Assembly: GCA_934045905.1 (NCBI GenBank)
Contig: OW203768.1
Location: 35,183,060 to 35,247,059 of the forward strand
DNA from: Leuctra nigra
Lineage: Eukaryota; Arthropoda; Insecta; Plecoptera; Leuctridae
DNA length: 64,000 nt
Direction: 5' to 3'
Under the pieces are notes generated by a model. That model was not told where the DNA came from and made no database searches. It was given only the letters and a program-made list of their open reading frames with translations. Positions within the stretch are counted from its first letter, which is position 1. Each line of letters starts with the position of its first letter. The translations under genes and the position numbers were made by a program. This document shows, one piece after another, positions 34,434 to 46,606 of the stretch.

Positions 34434-35660
34434 ATGATAGAAGAAGGGAGTGATAGTATGATAGAAGTAGGGAGTGATAGTGTGATAGAAGTAGGGAGTG
34501 ATAGTATGATAGAAGTAGGGAGTGATAGTATGATAGAAGTAGGGAGTGATAGTATGATAGAAGTAGGGAGTGATAGTATGATAGAAGTAGGGAGTGATAG
34601 TATGATAGAAGTAGGGAGTGATAGTGTGATAGAAGTAGGGAGTGATAGTATGATAGAAGTAGGGAGTGATAGTATGATTGAAGTAGGGTATGTGAGTATG
34701 ATAGAAGTAGGGAGTGATAGTATGATTGAAGTAGGGAGTGATAGTGTGATAGAAGTAGGGAGTGATAGTATGATAGAAGTAGGGAGTGATAGTATGATAG
34801 AAGTAGGGAGTGATAGTATGATAGAAGTAGGGAGTGATAGTATGATAGAAGTAGGGAGTGATAGTATGATAGAAGTAGGGAGTGATAGTATGATAGAAGT
34901 AGGGAGTGATAGTATGATAGAAGTAGGGAGTGATAGTGTGATAGAAGTAGGGAGTGATAGTATGATAGAAGTAGGGAGTGATAGTATGATAGAAGTAGGG
35001 AGTGATAGTATGATAGAAGTAGGGAGTGATAGTATGATAGAAGTAGGGAGTGATAGTATGATAGAAGTAGGGAGTGATAGTGTGATAGAAGTAGGGAGTG
35101 ATAGTATGATAGAAGTAGGGAGTGATAGTATGATAGAAGTAGGGAGTGATAGTATGATAGAAGTAGGGAGTGATAGTATGATAGAAGTAGGGAGTGATAG
35201 TGTGATAGAAGTAGGGAGTGATAGTATGATAGAAGTAGGGAGTGATAGTATGATAGAAGTAGGGAGTGATAGTATGATATAAGTAGGGAGTGATAGTATG
35301 ATAGAAGTAGGGAGTGATAGAATGATAGAAGTAGGGAGTGATAGTATGATTGAAGTAGGGAGTGATAGAATGATAGAAGTAGGGAGTGATAGTATGATAG
35401 AAGTAGGGAGTGATAGTATGATAGAAGTAGGGAGTGATAGTATGATTGAAGTAGGGTATGTGAGTATGATAGAAGTAGGGAGTGATAGTATGATTGAAGT
35501 AGGTAGTGATAGTATGATAGAAGTAGGGAGTGATAGTATGATAGAAGTAGGGAGTGTATGATAGAAGTAGGGAGTGATAGTATGATAGAAGTAGGGAGTG
35601 ATAGTATGATAGAAGTAGGGAGTGATAGTGTGATAGAAGTAGGGAGTGATAGTATGATAG
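34434..35660. repeat. 24-bp satellite array, about 51 units
   Basis: The unit is atagaagtagggagtgatagtatg (quoted in parts: atagaagtaggg, agtgatagtatg). Variants include gtgtg for gtatg, attgaag for atagaag, and a rare 'gggtatgtgagtatg'. The rare variant appears twice, exactly 768 bp (32 units) apart, with similar neighbours, showing higher-order duplication. A 4-bp loss lies near 35550. Both strands are open over 282-447 codons because 24 is divisible by three; these are not genes. Confidence 0.97.
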
Positions 35661-37759
35661 TAGGTCACCATCCCAGCATTTGCCTCGTGTCTTTGCCTCG
35701 AGATCCATTATAATTATGGTGACGTATATTATTAAATGTAAACGAGATAAAACACATCTAGTTAAATGGAATTGGTTTCACCACTTCAACAAGCTCACCT
35801 CAAGTAGATGTATCAATCCCCCCCGTCAGTTTCCCAGCTCCGTGCCCCAGTTCACTCTCCCGGCCTCAGTTTTCTTTCCCCGAGACATTTTCCTCGAACA
35901 TTTCCGCGTGAAAAGCGCCGATCAATTTTCCGCCTGCGAAGCGACGCTGATTCTTCAGGCGCCCCGACGCCTGGACCACGTGATCGCGAGGAATATCGAC
36001 GTCGTGTGGTTATTCATGGTGATTCAAGCATCGTAATAAGTAGGTGATATCGGAAATCAATAGTGTTTAGGATGTCAAGGGTTTAGGCAGACTTTGCATT
36101 TAGATTGTTGCTTACGAAAGGTGTAGCCAAAATATTATAGTAAAGTGAAGAATTTATTTTGGTAAACGAAAGATTTTCGTTCCTTGAAAACCGGTCGCAT
36201 ACTTCTATTGTATTATTCATCTAGTCCTTTATCTTCTTGTGATGCCCTCTTTTTTTGTATCAATGCAGCAGGCTTTATTCTCTATTTGTTTTCAAATTAA
36301 TTAGAGTTTTTCATTTTTAATTTGTTTACATTTTCTATTGCGGTTAAGACCTTCCTTCACGGAGAGACCAAGTCAAAATGTTAGATATCAGTGTAATATG
36401 AACTCTCTCCACGAACATTCGTCATCTTGACAGTTTCGTGATAACATCGAGCCCAGCTCGAGATCGAGGCTAGTCATAGAGGGGTCATGTTACGAGTTAC
36501 TGCGAGTAGAATGTCAACAACCTGTCATCGTAACTCAGAATTCATTCATTCATTAGAACATAGATATTTTCTAACTACCAACCATTCTTACCTAATTTAA
36601 TTTCAACTTGTTAAAATTATATTGGAAAATTTACTTCTAGGGAATTATACTAAAAGTAAAATTGATCTCTGAAATAAATAAGTATAGGTAAATATATTTA
36701 CAAATTGCATCATAAATTAATAAATAAAATAATAATAAATAAATTTATTATGCAAGAAAACATTAAACATTAGCACATTAAAATTACAACTGAAAATGGT
36801 TTTATTCAAGGAACATTCATAATATTGTAAAACGGCTAATAATTATGACCATATGAACATCGACTACCAAATTATCGAACAGACGACAAGAAATAAGTAT
36901 AAATACATTTTGTACTTGAGTAATAATTAAAATCATACTATATAGGGCAGATTTTCATTACCTTCACATCCATAATGTTAAAATTATCCAACAAACGAAT
37001 GAAATGAAATGATGTGGAATGACGACGAAGAGAGTAGGTACCTAAACTATAATCGTTTTCAATAATTATCAATTGAAAAACACATCCTTAGTCAAATAGA
37101 CGTATTGACACAACTATACGATTATAACTGTGCGACGGTTCATCCAGTTGTAAGTCAATTAAAATTTAATTGAAAATGAACTTCAAGATATAATAATCTT
37201 ATATCAATATACTCAGCTCTAGACAAAGAAAATGTTAATTCAAACATGTCAAAATATATTAAAAAGTACCAACTGCAAAACATTGTGGACTTTGTAGAAT
37301 CAGAGATCATGTTTTCGACTCCTATCAGTGGCGGTTAGGCCCGTTACTGGCCACCAGGCATGTATCACTCTCAATTCTAAGATCACCTATCTCATTACTT
37401 GACCTACTCCGCCTCGGACTCCCACAATGTTTATTAAAGAAAATACGGAAATAAGATACAATCTTTCCTGATAAAATGTAGATAATAACTTTGAAATTGA
37501 ATTAGTTCAGTTTATATGTCCACATTTCATTCAGCGGTGATAAAAAATATCCGAGTTCAAAGTTGCACTTTACGTCAATTTATTAAGGTACATGTATCGC
37601 TCTCAATATTCTAAGATCACCTAGTATCTCATTACTTGATCAGACAAGTGAGTCTGTACAAGAGAGCTGCGCACGCTGTGTAATGAAACATTGTGTGTGA
37701 CATTGTCACCGCGTGGTCTGAGAGCTCGTTGTGACGATGTATAAACCTTTATTCCATTC
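35661..37759. other. No recognised gene
   Basis: A 118-codon frame (35680-36036) runs through a GC-richer segment at 35810-36010 but has no recognisable domain. A direct repeat of about 50 bp ('ctctcaat..tctaagatcacct') lies near 37350-37405 and 37591-37640. A lone hAT-like end CAGTGGCGGTTAGGCCCG lies at about 37326. Confidence 0.4.
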
Positions 37760-37860
37760 CAGTGGCGTACCTATCGGGTGCCTCGACTAACGAAATGCCA
37801 GGGCATTGTGGGGGGGGGGGGGGGGGGCAACACTCTCTCAGATATAGCAAGGTTTCATTA
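37760..37860. mobile_element. hAT-like left end without a visible partner
   Basis: CAGTGGCGTACCTATCGGG at 37760 looks like a hAT end, with a long G run near 37809. The element at 37869-41560 is inserted just inside it. I do not find the matching right end after 41568. Confidence 0.4.
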
Positions 37861-38097
37861 AATGGATTCAGGCGCGTAGGAACTTCATTTTGAGTGGGGG
37901 GGTACTTTTACTGTAAGAAACAACATAGCATTTTCGGCCTACTGGATCTCAACAATGGAAAATCTCACATTGTTGTGAAATGTCTTAATTTTGAGCTATG
38001 GCCCACCTGACTACATATACATCACGCGACAACAACCGGTCATGCCGTTTACGACCTAGAGGGCAGTGAAAATCGTGAAATTACACCGCTTTCATCT

Positions 38098-38150
38098 GCT
38101 TCTTCTTCTTCTTCTTCTTCTTCTTCTTCTTCTTCTTCTTCTTCTTCTTC
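38098..38150. repeat. CTT/TTC microsatellite
   Basis: About 17 triplets of CTT, at the position in the C module that holds TAG triplets at 53676-53708 and ATC triplets at 43751-43769. Confidence 0.95.
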
Positions 38151-38929
38151 ATATGATTCCCGAAAAAGGTGCTGTCACCGCCACAGCCTAAACGGCTGAA
38201 CCGATCAACCTGAAAATTTTACCACATATGCACTTTTGGCGTCTGATGATACCTTGCGTCTTGTGATTTTTTGTGCCGCCATTTTTAAACCGGAAGTGAC
38301 GTCATATCTCAAAAACGTCTGGACCGATTAGAACGAAATTAGCGCCATTCGATTTAGATGGTCATCTTTATGAAGTATCAATAACAAAAAATTATTTTCT
38401 AATTTTTTAAACCGGAAGTGACGTCATAAATACGCAATATTTCACTTATTTCAACAAATTATACTTAAAATACGTACATAATTAACTTACATTGTAATAT
38501 AGACAATACAATTTATAAATTCAAGGTTGCAGTGTTCTCGACCGCCATTTCTGAAACCGGAAGTGACGTCATATATCTAAAACGCCTGTACCGATTGCAA
38601 CTGAACTAGCTCCTGCGTATTCATTCTACTATTTATTTGAAAAATCAATTGGGAAAAATGAATAAACAAATTAACGGTACCGGAAATGGCGGCAGGAACC
38701 ACTAAATGAAACCGGAAGTGACGTCATATATTACAAACGGCATGACCGATTTTACGGAAATATAGGGATTATGAATTCAGATGGTCGTTCATGAAGTACC
38801 TATCAACTAGATAAAACTAGATTGTATTCTTATTACCTATACCGGAAATGACGTCATAAATATGATGATTGATGAATTACGTCATAAATATGTTAAATGA
38901 CATTAAATTCACCACTTTATACTTTTAAA

Positions 38930-39770
38930 TAGATATTAGTAAACGTACATTGTGAATAATTATAAATTCAAGGTTGCAGTGTTCTCGGCCGCCATTTTTA
39001 AAACCGGAAGTGACGTCATGTATCAAAAACGGCTGTACTGATTGCAACCAAATTTGGTAAATGTGTAGGTCTAATAATTATGAATTAAAGACGACATTAT
39101 TTTCGGCCGCCATTGTTAAAACCGGAAGCGACGTCATATATCGAAAACGGCTGTACCGATTGGAACTAAATTGTGTAAATATGTAGGACATAAGAATATT
39201 GATTATGAATTAAAGACGACATTATTTTCGGCCGCCATTGTTAAAACCGGAAGTGACGTCATTTATCGAAAACGTCTGTACCGATTGCAACCAAATTATG
39301 CAATTATGTAGGACTTATTATTATGAATTCAAGACGACATTATTTTCGACCGCCATTTCAAAACCGGAAGTGACGTCATATATAGAAAACGGCTGTACCA
39401 ATTGCAACCAAATTTTGGAAATGTGTAGGACTAATAATTATGAATTAAAGACGACATTATTTTCGGCCGCCATTGTTAAAACATGAATTTACGTCATATA
39501 TCGAAAACGGCTGTACCGATTGCAACCAAATTTTGGAAATATGTAGGACTAATAATTATGAATTCAAGAAGACATTATTTTCGGCCGCCATTTCAAAACC
39601 GGAAGTGACGTTATATATCGAAAACGGCTAAACCGATTGTTATCAAATTATGTAATTTTGTAGGACTTCTAATTATGATTTCAAGAAGACATTATTTTCG
39701 GCCCCGTTTTCAAAACCGGAAGTGACGTCAAATATCGAAAACGGCTGGACCGATTGTAACGAAACCTAAG
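38930..39770. repeat. 118-bp tandem repeat carrying an ETS/CRE-like motif
   Basis: Units each contain GGCCGCCATT, then AAACCGGAAGTGACGTCAT, then cgaaaacggctgtaccgatt. Motif positions near 39002, 39120, 39246, 39362, 39480, 39597 and 39715 are spaced 116-126 bp. More dispersed copies occur at about 38287, 38410, 38556, 38709 and 38842. The CCGGAAGT core is an ETS site and TGACGTCA is a CRE; some units are mutated. Confidence 0.85.
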
Positions 39771-41730
39771 CTATTTTTTTTGGATAATCATTTTAATCTT
39801 TTACCAAACGCAACTTTTCTAAGTACCTATCCAAATCGGTTGAGGCGTATTTTTTTAAAGAAATTAGTCCTTGCTCGGACATGTGCTACAAGCTGTATGA
39901 ATAAACTAACAAAAGAAGTGATATCCCAGAAAAAAACACTCCGTGTAAAAACGGCAGCCAAGTCTCTTTACTTCAAAAAAATTCAACACTGAAAAGGAGT
40001 GATATCAAAAAAGGAGCCAAGTCAATGACATTTCCAAATATTTAATCGTATTTTTGAAATAAAAGAATAAACACCGAGAAATACTTTACAAAAGGACTTG
40101 GCGCATCGTTTTTTTAAAGACATTTTTCTATTCATAAGCATATGCCATTTATAAACAACCGTCATTAAAAATTTTCAGAATAATAGGGAAACATCTTTCA
40201 ATTACTTATTACACATACCTACTGTAAAATATTTTCTATTTGAATATATACGCGATGAAACTGTTGCCTATGTTTTCTATAAATACACAATAGTTATCTT
40301 CGTAATATTGTTTCGTGGCAACATATTAATTAGGTAAGTCTAATGCGTTAATCCTTCTCATCATGAAATAATTTTCTACTGCATTTTATAGCAATACATT
40401 TCACAAAGTACACAGTGAAGTCACATTGTATTTCTATTAAAAAAAATAACTTTATACACTTGACACTTCAAAAATATATAATAGTGTTCCATAGATAGTA
40501 AGTAATTCTTTGACAACGTTTCATGATTTCCTTCAGTCAAGATCAAATTATGAAAAGATTCCCTTCTAATATCACCATATTAACAGTAGGTACTGCAAGA
40601 ATATGCATGAGCCCACTTCCAATTGTTATTTAATTCTTCCATCCTTATATTACTTATCTATTACAGCATGAAATCTTTCTTCTATCGCCATTGACAAAAC
40701 TATAAAATAGCCATTATAAAAAGTAGCTTGATTAATAGATTCTGGCTCTAATAGAAAGAGGAAAATGTACCTACCTATTTGTAAATTTCTTTCTACTTTT
40801 AGGATAGAATGATGTCTTTAAAAAAACGATGCGCCAAGTCCTTTTGTAAAGTATTTCTCGGTGTTTATTCTTTTATTTCAAAAATACGATTAAATATTTG
40901 GAAATGTCATTGACTTGGCTCCTTTTTTGATATCACTCCTTTTCAGTGTTGAATTTTTTTGAAGTAAAGAGACTTGGCTGCCGTTTTTACACGGAGTGTT
41001 TTTTTCTGGGATGTAATATAACTGTAACTATTTGTTTTTATAGAATCCCCATTGGCCCCGCAGGGAATTTTTTGAGTTTTTGATGCAAAAGAATCGAATT
41101 TGAAGCTATTTTGGCATCGTTTTCAAAGAAATTTAAAATTTGTGATATGCAATATTCTTGGGAAACTTTGACAAAATGCATTATAATCTGTAAATTTTGT
41201 TATTCGATAAAATCCCTAAAGATAATCGATTATGAATAGATTTTGGAATTGCTTTGAAAACGGTGCTTATTCGGTATCATAGTTTAACGTGTAATTATTA
41301 AATTGTATTCATGAGGATGATCATGTTGGACAAATGAGTTATTGTCTAATTGGATAATACCTCTGTTCAATTAGCTTTGCAAAACTTGAGAAAAATTTGA
41401 GAATTCAACCTCATAATGGAGCAAATTTGTGCATTTTTGGATCTCTTTATCAAAATTTGTGTGTATCTGGGGGTTATATCTGGGGGTGTCAAGATGAAAA
41501 GTGGGGGGGGGGGGGGGGGGGTCATTGACCCCCACTCCCCCCCCCCTTCCTACGCGCCTGAATGGATTGTTATTTTCCCGGATTGTTCTTTTTGATATAG
41601 ATGGTGCATAGCACATCCATAGGAATTAATTTGCAAGTATTTTTTTCGCGGTAGCAATAGACTCAGTGTAGATTATCAATATGTTTTTTACAGCCATCGT
41701 TCAGAGATGGGCAGTATAACTGCTCTACCA

Positions 41731-41790
41731 GAGGAAAACGCTCTTTGTAACGCGTTGATGAGCGAGCCTTCGTATTGCATGCCAATTAAA
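41731..41790 (-). mobile_element. Family A' 3' end fragment
   Basis: Minus-strand hairpin AACGC...GCGTT followed by ttttcctc; inner sequence 'cgagccttcgtattgca' is shared with 17432-17490. The terminal CTAG is changed. Confidence 0.6.
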
Positions 41791-41945
41791 CTTGGTGTGA
41801 AATTTACTGCGTAATTACAGACCTTGGAAAACCTCTTTCAACAAGGTTAATTAATTCAGAAAATCAATTGATTCATTGATTCATTTTTATTTAAAATAAC
41901 CTCAAGCGAGAAGAACTTGAACATCGATTTATTGATAATATTGGA

Positions 41946-42035
41946 TACAATATTTCGTCCTATTTGGCAGAACTTCTTCAGGTTTCAAACAAATGTCAAC
42001 CTGAAGAAGTTCTGTGAAACAGGACGAAATATTGT
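41946..42035. repeat. Strong hairpin with hammerhead-like core words
   Basis: Arms of about 38 bases (from tacaatatttcgtcct to ggacgaaatattgta) pair with few mismatches around a small centre. The right arm contains CTGAAGA, then GTTCTGT-gaa-ACAGGAC, which can form a short stem, then GAAA. These are the words of a hammerhead ribozyme core, but stem I cannot be completed as read. Confidence 0.6.
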
Positions 42036-42052
42036 AAGCAATTATAATAAAT

Positions 42053-42238
42053 CTAGTGGAGCGGTCGCACCACGCCAGCCAAGTCGTACGGCGCGCGCAC
42101 ACTCTCATTTAAAAAGGCTGGAGCAACCCACTTTTACTGTAAGCATCAAAGTGGCATTTTCGGCCTACTGGATCTTAAAAATGGAAAATCTCACATTGTT
42201 GCGAAATATCTTAATTTCGATGCCCCCGGACACCTGCT
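42053..42238 (-). mobile_element. C-module end fragment
   Basis: Starts CTAGTGGAGCGGTCGCACCA and follows the C module through 'cttttactgtaagc', 'ttttcggcctactgg' and 'tcttaatttcg', then stops. The base pair following CTAG on the element strand is AT, as in other copies. Confidence 0.8.
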
Positions 42239-42600
42239 TTTGGCACAAAACAAACTAGCAGCAAATCTCAGTGAGTGTCGTCGTATTCAATTGTATTCCA
42301 AGTTACTTCTGCTTTACCGTCACATCCCCACCCTTCTAAACAAAGCACCGTGCATTCCTACGATTCTTACACTTTTAGCCACAGCTTTCAGCAACCCTGT
42401 ACACCTCCTCGAATGGAAATACTAAATTATACTAACTATTTGTTATCTCCTTTTTACTGTAAACGCAGTGTTTCAACAAAGCTAATAATAACTTGACATG
42501 CCTTTCTAGTTAAAAAAATAAATATTTGGCGTCGTTTTTAAGTACATTCTAGTTGTACATACACAGGTTCGTATATATTTTATTCCTGACCTATACTTCT

Positions 42601-42741
42601 AATGCGTCAAGTCCTATTTGATGATTTTTTTTAAAGTGTTGCCTTTGCTAATATTTTGATATCACTAATTTTCAGAGCTGAATCTTTAGTTTTATTTCAT
42701 TTTTTAGTTGGGAGGTTTCGCTGGTATTTTTACATGGAGTA
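42601..42741 (-). mobile_element. Degenerate B palindrome half
   Basis: A diverged B right arm: gatatcactaattttcag, 'ggtatttttacatggagt'. It abuts the intact B/C copy starting at 42749, so two B ends lie next to each other. Confidence 0.55.
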
Positions 42742-42748
42742 ATATATA

Positions 42749-44071
42749 CCCCATAAAAAACACTCCGTGTAAAAATACCAGCCAAGTCTCTTCAACTACA
42801 AAAAAAAAATCTAAAAATTCAGCACTGAAAAGTAGTGATATCAAAAAATGGGCCAAGTCAAAACTTCATTTTAAAAACCAAAATATACTTGGCGCATCGT
42901 GTAGGTATATAAACAGTAAAGAATATGCCGAAAATCAAATGCACCTAATTATATAGTATACCTATAATGCCCTTAAAAACGATGCGCCAAGTATATTTTT
43001 ATTTTTAAAATGAAGTTTTGACTTGGCCAATTTTTTGATATCTCTACTTTTCAGTGCTGAATTTTTAGATTTCTTCTATTTTTTTGTAGTTGAAGAGACT
43101 TGGCTGGTATTTTTACACGGAGTGTTTTTTTTATGGGGATATCACTAGTTTTTTTAGTTTATTTACACAACTTTTAACACATATCGGAGCAACAATGACT
43201 AATTCCTTTAAAAAAATAGGCCATTTCCGAATTAGTTACTACGAAAAAATGTGTTTGGTGCTAAATATAAGCTTATTTTGATATTCCATGAAGAATTGCG
43301 AAAGCATTGTTCCAATAGGTCCAGCCGTTTTCGAGATATGGCATCACTTCCGGTTTTCATAATGGCGGCTGAAATTACAGCCACCTAGAATTTATTTCTA
43401 TAAATGTTATGTATCATTATAAGCCTTCTGAATTTGTAGTTATTGTAGTAAGAGGTGATTCAAGTCTGATTCTTCATTTTTATGACGTCATTTCCGGTTT
43501 CGGTAATAGTACATCTCTACTTTAACTACTGATATTCCATATAGACGACCGTCTGAATCATTTGGCGCTAGTTTCATTCCGATCGGTGTAGTCGTTTTCG
43601 AGATATGACGTCACTTCCGGTTTCAAAATGGCGCCTTCCGGTTGGTTTTATAAAAAGGCACCTCAGACGCCAAAAGTGCACATGTGGTAAAAATTTCAAG
43701 TCGATCGGTTAAGCCGTTTAGGCTGTGGCGGTGACAGCGGTGTTTCGTGATATCATCATCATCATCATCAGATGGAGATAGGTTTTAAAAGGGGTGTAAT
43801 TTCACTGTTTTCACGGCCCTCTAGCCCACAAATGGCATTACCTATTGTTCCCAAATTTAGTATATGTTGTCAGGTGGGCCATAGCTCGAAATTAAGTTAT
43901 TTCGCAACAATGTGAGATTTTTCAATTTTGAGATCCAGTAGGCCGAAAATGCCATGTTGTTGCTTACAGTAAAAGTAGTTGGTCTGCTCCTCAGTTTATA
44001 TAGGCATTTACATGTTGAGTGAGTGTGAGGGTACAGTACGACTTGGCTGGGTGGAGCGACCGCTCCACTAG
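42749..44071 (+). mobile_element. C/B composite element, full length, short form
   Basis: Begins CCCCATAAAAAACACTCCG (B palindrome, to about 43138) and continues with the C module to the hairpin end GTGGAGCG-AC-CGCTCCAC then TAG at 44071. ETS/CRE-like words occur in reverse near 43491 and 43607. An ATC microsatellite lies at 43751-43769. About 1.3 kb, non-coding. Confidence 0.85.
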
Positions 44072-46558
44072 ATTAATTAATGTAATACAATTTAATATAA
44101 CAATGCCATTTATAGGCAATTTTTCCAAAAATATTTCCACAAAGTCGAACAACATGTTAATTTTCTTTATCATATTGTCGTCGACAGGACTCGCAAAAAA
44201 TTTCGATTCGGATATGAAAAAAATCCAAAAAATGCACGAAAATGCATAAGCTCTGGGTTGTACGTGACATTTGTGACATTTAATCATTGTGTTGCATGTT
44301 GCATATACTGCTGTGAAGTTAGTTATTTTAATTAAAACATTGAAAACCACAAAAAACCATAAAAAGGCGGCCCCTACTTTTTTCTTTATGGCTTGACCAA
44401 TTGTCTCCAAATTTTTACAGCATAGAGATAAAGAGTAAATCTGTGCCTCTAGTGATTCAAAAAAATAATAACAAATGCTATTACTCGTGTTGAGGAGGTT
44501 CCAAAATGGGCAATATATGGGTATTTAGGCACCTGTGCCCTGAAATTACTGAACAAAAAATAACACTTTTGGCCCACTAGAGGCACAGATTTATTATTTA
44601 TCTATAATCTGTGAAAATTTGAAGACAATCGGTAGAGCCGTTTAGATTAATTTGTAGTTTAATTAATAATACTTTTGCAATTGATATAATAAATGTAAAA
44701 TGGTGTTATAATTATATCATATTATCAGGTTTAATTACAGTAAAGTAGTTATAATTAAAAAAACACGTACTTTTTGTTTCATTGCGGAGGCTAAAAGTCC
44801 ATGATGAGATCATATTACCAGGTAATGGTACTTGGATAATGATACTGGATAATGATACTTGGATACTTTGTGCTCTATCTCATCCATACACCTATTAATT
44901 GCCTTCCGTATTATTTGTCATTTTTCACTGTCATAATCACACTTGTACAAGGCTCAAGAGGACACCTATGTAGCCCTACACTAGCCGCCCTGCCTCCGGC
45001 AGGTAAATTCACAACAATAACATCAAATTCAATTCCGGTTATAAAAAAATGTGAATCCTTATTTAGTTGTGCCCTCTCTCTATTTTGATTTGCAAATCTC
45101 CCACCCCCCTAGGAAAACGTCTAAAATGATCGTTTTCAACTGTTTTCTGTACAAACGTATCAGGTATAATACAACTACAGTAATTACATTTTTTAGTTTT
45201 AATTGAAAATGCGTACAAACTTTGTGGTTTCAACACTGCAATCGAGAGAGTTTTTTAAAAGTCCATGATGAGATCATATTACCAATGATACTTGGAATTT
45301 AGCAGAGAGCCGAGTTGCAAAGTGATAAACAACGCTCATTCAGAAAATGTCACGTACGCAGAATGATTTAATGTGACAGGCGCTCGAGATTGTATGCGAA
45401 CCAAAATATCCCCTTCAGCTATAGGTGCTGGAAGTAAGATTTCCACTCCAAAATATTCGAATCTTAGTCAGAAGTTTTCTTCGTCATTATGCATCCAATT
45501 GATCTGATTTTTTGTATGTAGATACCCAAAAGAATGAGCTTTGTTTGTATGTTTTTGAAATATTTTTATTCGCTCTGTGAAAGTCACAATATATTACTGA
45601 ATATCATTGTTTTTTTCTTAAATTTAGGGGTTGTTTTGGGGACTTGGGGATAAAGTTGTGAACGCCATTAAGACAAAATAGCAACACTGAAACATGGGCC
45701 ATTATTTCAATATTATTCTGCCGCAAAGAGAACGAAATTATCTCAATTTTTGCGCTAGTAAAATTTAAATTGGTAACACTACCCATTTATAGGCTAAATT
45801 AGCACTTTGAAGAGCCGTCTTAATGTTTGAGATTTAGAGACATGTTGTATGCCAAATCAGGCACATACTCGTAGATAAGTAGGGATTCCAGACCCACAAT
45901 TTTTTCCCCTGTAACTTTTTAAGGGATGAAGCACTAATTCTGGATTCAACTGCACTAATTGTCACTAATTTGATCAGTCTTTTGTTTTCGAATTTTCGAC
46001 ATAGGTTTACATGATAGGTGACATTGGCACAATTTTTTCCCCTGTAACTTTTTAGGGGATGAAGCACTTATTCTGGATTAAACGGCACTAATTGGCACTA
46101 ATTAAGCCTAATTGGATCCATGGTTAGATTTTGACATGTTGACATGGAGGTGCCAGGTTCACGCAGCAGAGTTAAGTGTAGTTCTAAGCGGCAGTATCTG
46201 GGACAAATGATTTCACAAATTGTATGTGTAATTTTAGATCTCAATCATTTTAGATGGAAAGGTGTTTGACAGTCCTACAGTATGGGAATGTAGGCATGAA
46301 AAGTATACCTTTCTGTGTAGTTCTGAGTAATTTTTCAATGCTCTGCTAAATTTTGGTTGATTAGGACTATTGCCGTGACAACAACCAATGACATTCCTTG
46401 AATAAACAATTAAAATTAAATATTGATTTTAAAATAGCAATGATTAACCGACCACAGACGATTCCTAAAAGTAACAGCGCATGCGCGAAGTGCCGCATTG
46501 CATTGCCGGTCCGACGTGTGTAGTCGCCTGACAGCTGACCGTCTCGCATACTGTTTAG
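44072..46558. other. No recognised gene; local duplications
   Basis: Two diverged duplications are visible: 44799-44850 with 45257-45300 ('aaaagtccatgatgagatcat'), and 45897-45980 with 46030-46110 (ttttttcccctgtaac...gatgaagcact). A 139-codon minus frame (43991-44410) has no recognisable domain and overlaps the C end. A candidate promoter motif is at 46477-46486. Confidence 0.4.
46477..46486. promoter_or_regulatory. NRF-1/Ewg-like palindrome
   Basis: GCGCATGCGC is a perfect palindrome equal to the core site of NRF-1 (Ewg in flies), 120 bp upstream of the THAP-like start codon. GC-richer than its surroundings. Function not shown. Confidence 0.35.
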
Positions 46559-46606
46559 ATGGGCTGTCATAGTTTCATCGGTTTATTTATCACTCGTTTT
46601 ATAATA

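Larger units (their letters stand above)
37908..41010 (-). mobile_element. C/B composite inside the 3.7-kb hAT-type element
   Basis: The C module starts at 'cttttactgtaag' (the terminal 70 or so bases with CTAG are missing). It includes a CTT microsatellite (38098-38150) and the 118-bp ETS/CRE repeat array. The B palindrome (39923-41010) is unusual: its arms are about 215 bp with a different inner part ('attaaatatttggaaatgtc'), and its loop is about 650 bp. Non-coding. Confidence 0.75.
37869..41560. mobile_element. hAT-type element, 3.7 kb, with perfect 8-bp target duplication
   Basis: Ends CAGGCGCGTAGGAA and TTCCTACGCGCCTG are exact inverted repeats. AATGGATT is duplicated at 37861-37868 and 41561-41568. 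G and C runs lie inside both ends. Most of the length is a C/B composite (about 37908-41010). What remains of the element itself is a short left end and about 550 bp at the right. No transposase is visible, so it is non-autonomous. Confidence 0.85.
41561..42052. other. Spacer with a family A' end and a strong hairpin
   Basis: Holds the target duplication, the family A' fragment 41731-41790 and the inverted repeat 41946-42035. No coding region. Confidence 0.4.

Noticed and set aside
34328..35708. Frames of 282-447 codons on both strands
   Set aside because: The 24-bp satellite is a multiple of three and lacks stops. No start context, domain or flanking coding sequence.
35680..36036. 118-codon frame as a gene
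   Set aside because: No recognisable domain; an overlapping second frame is equally open.
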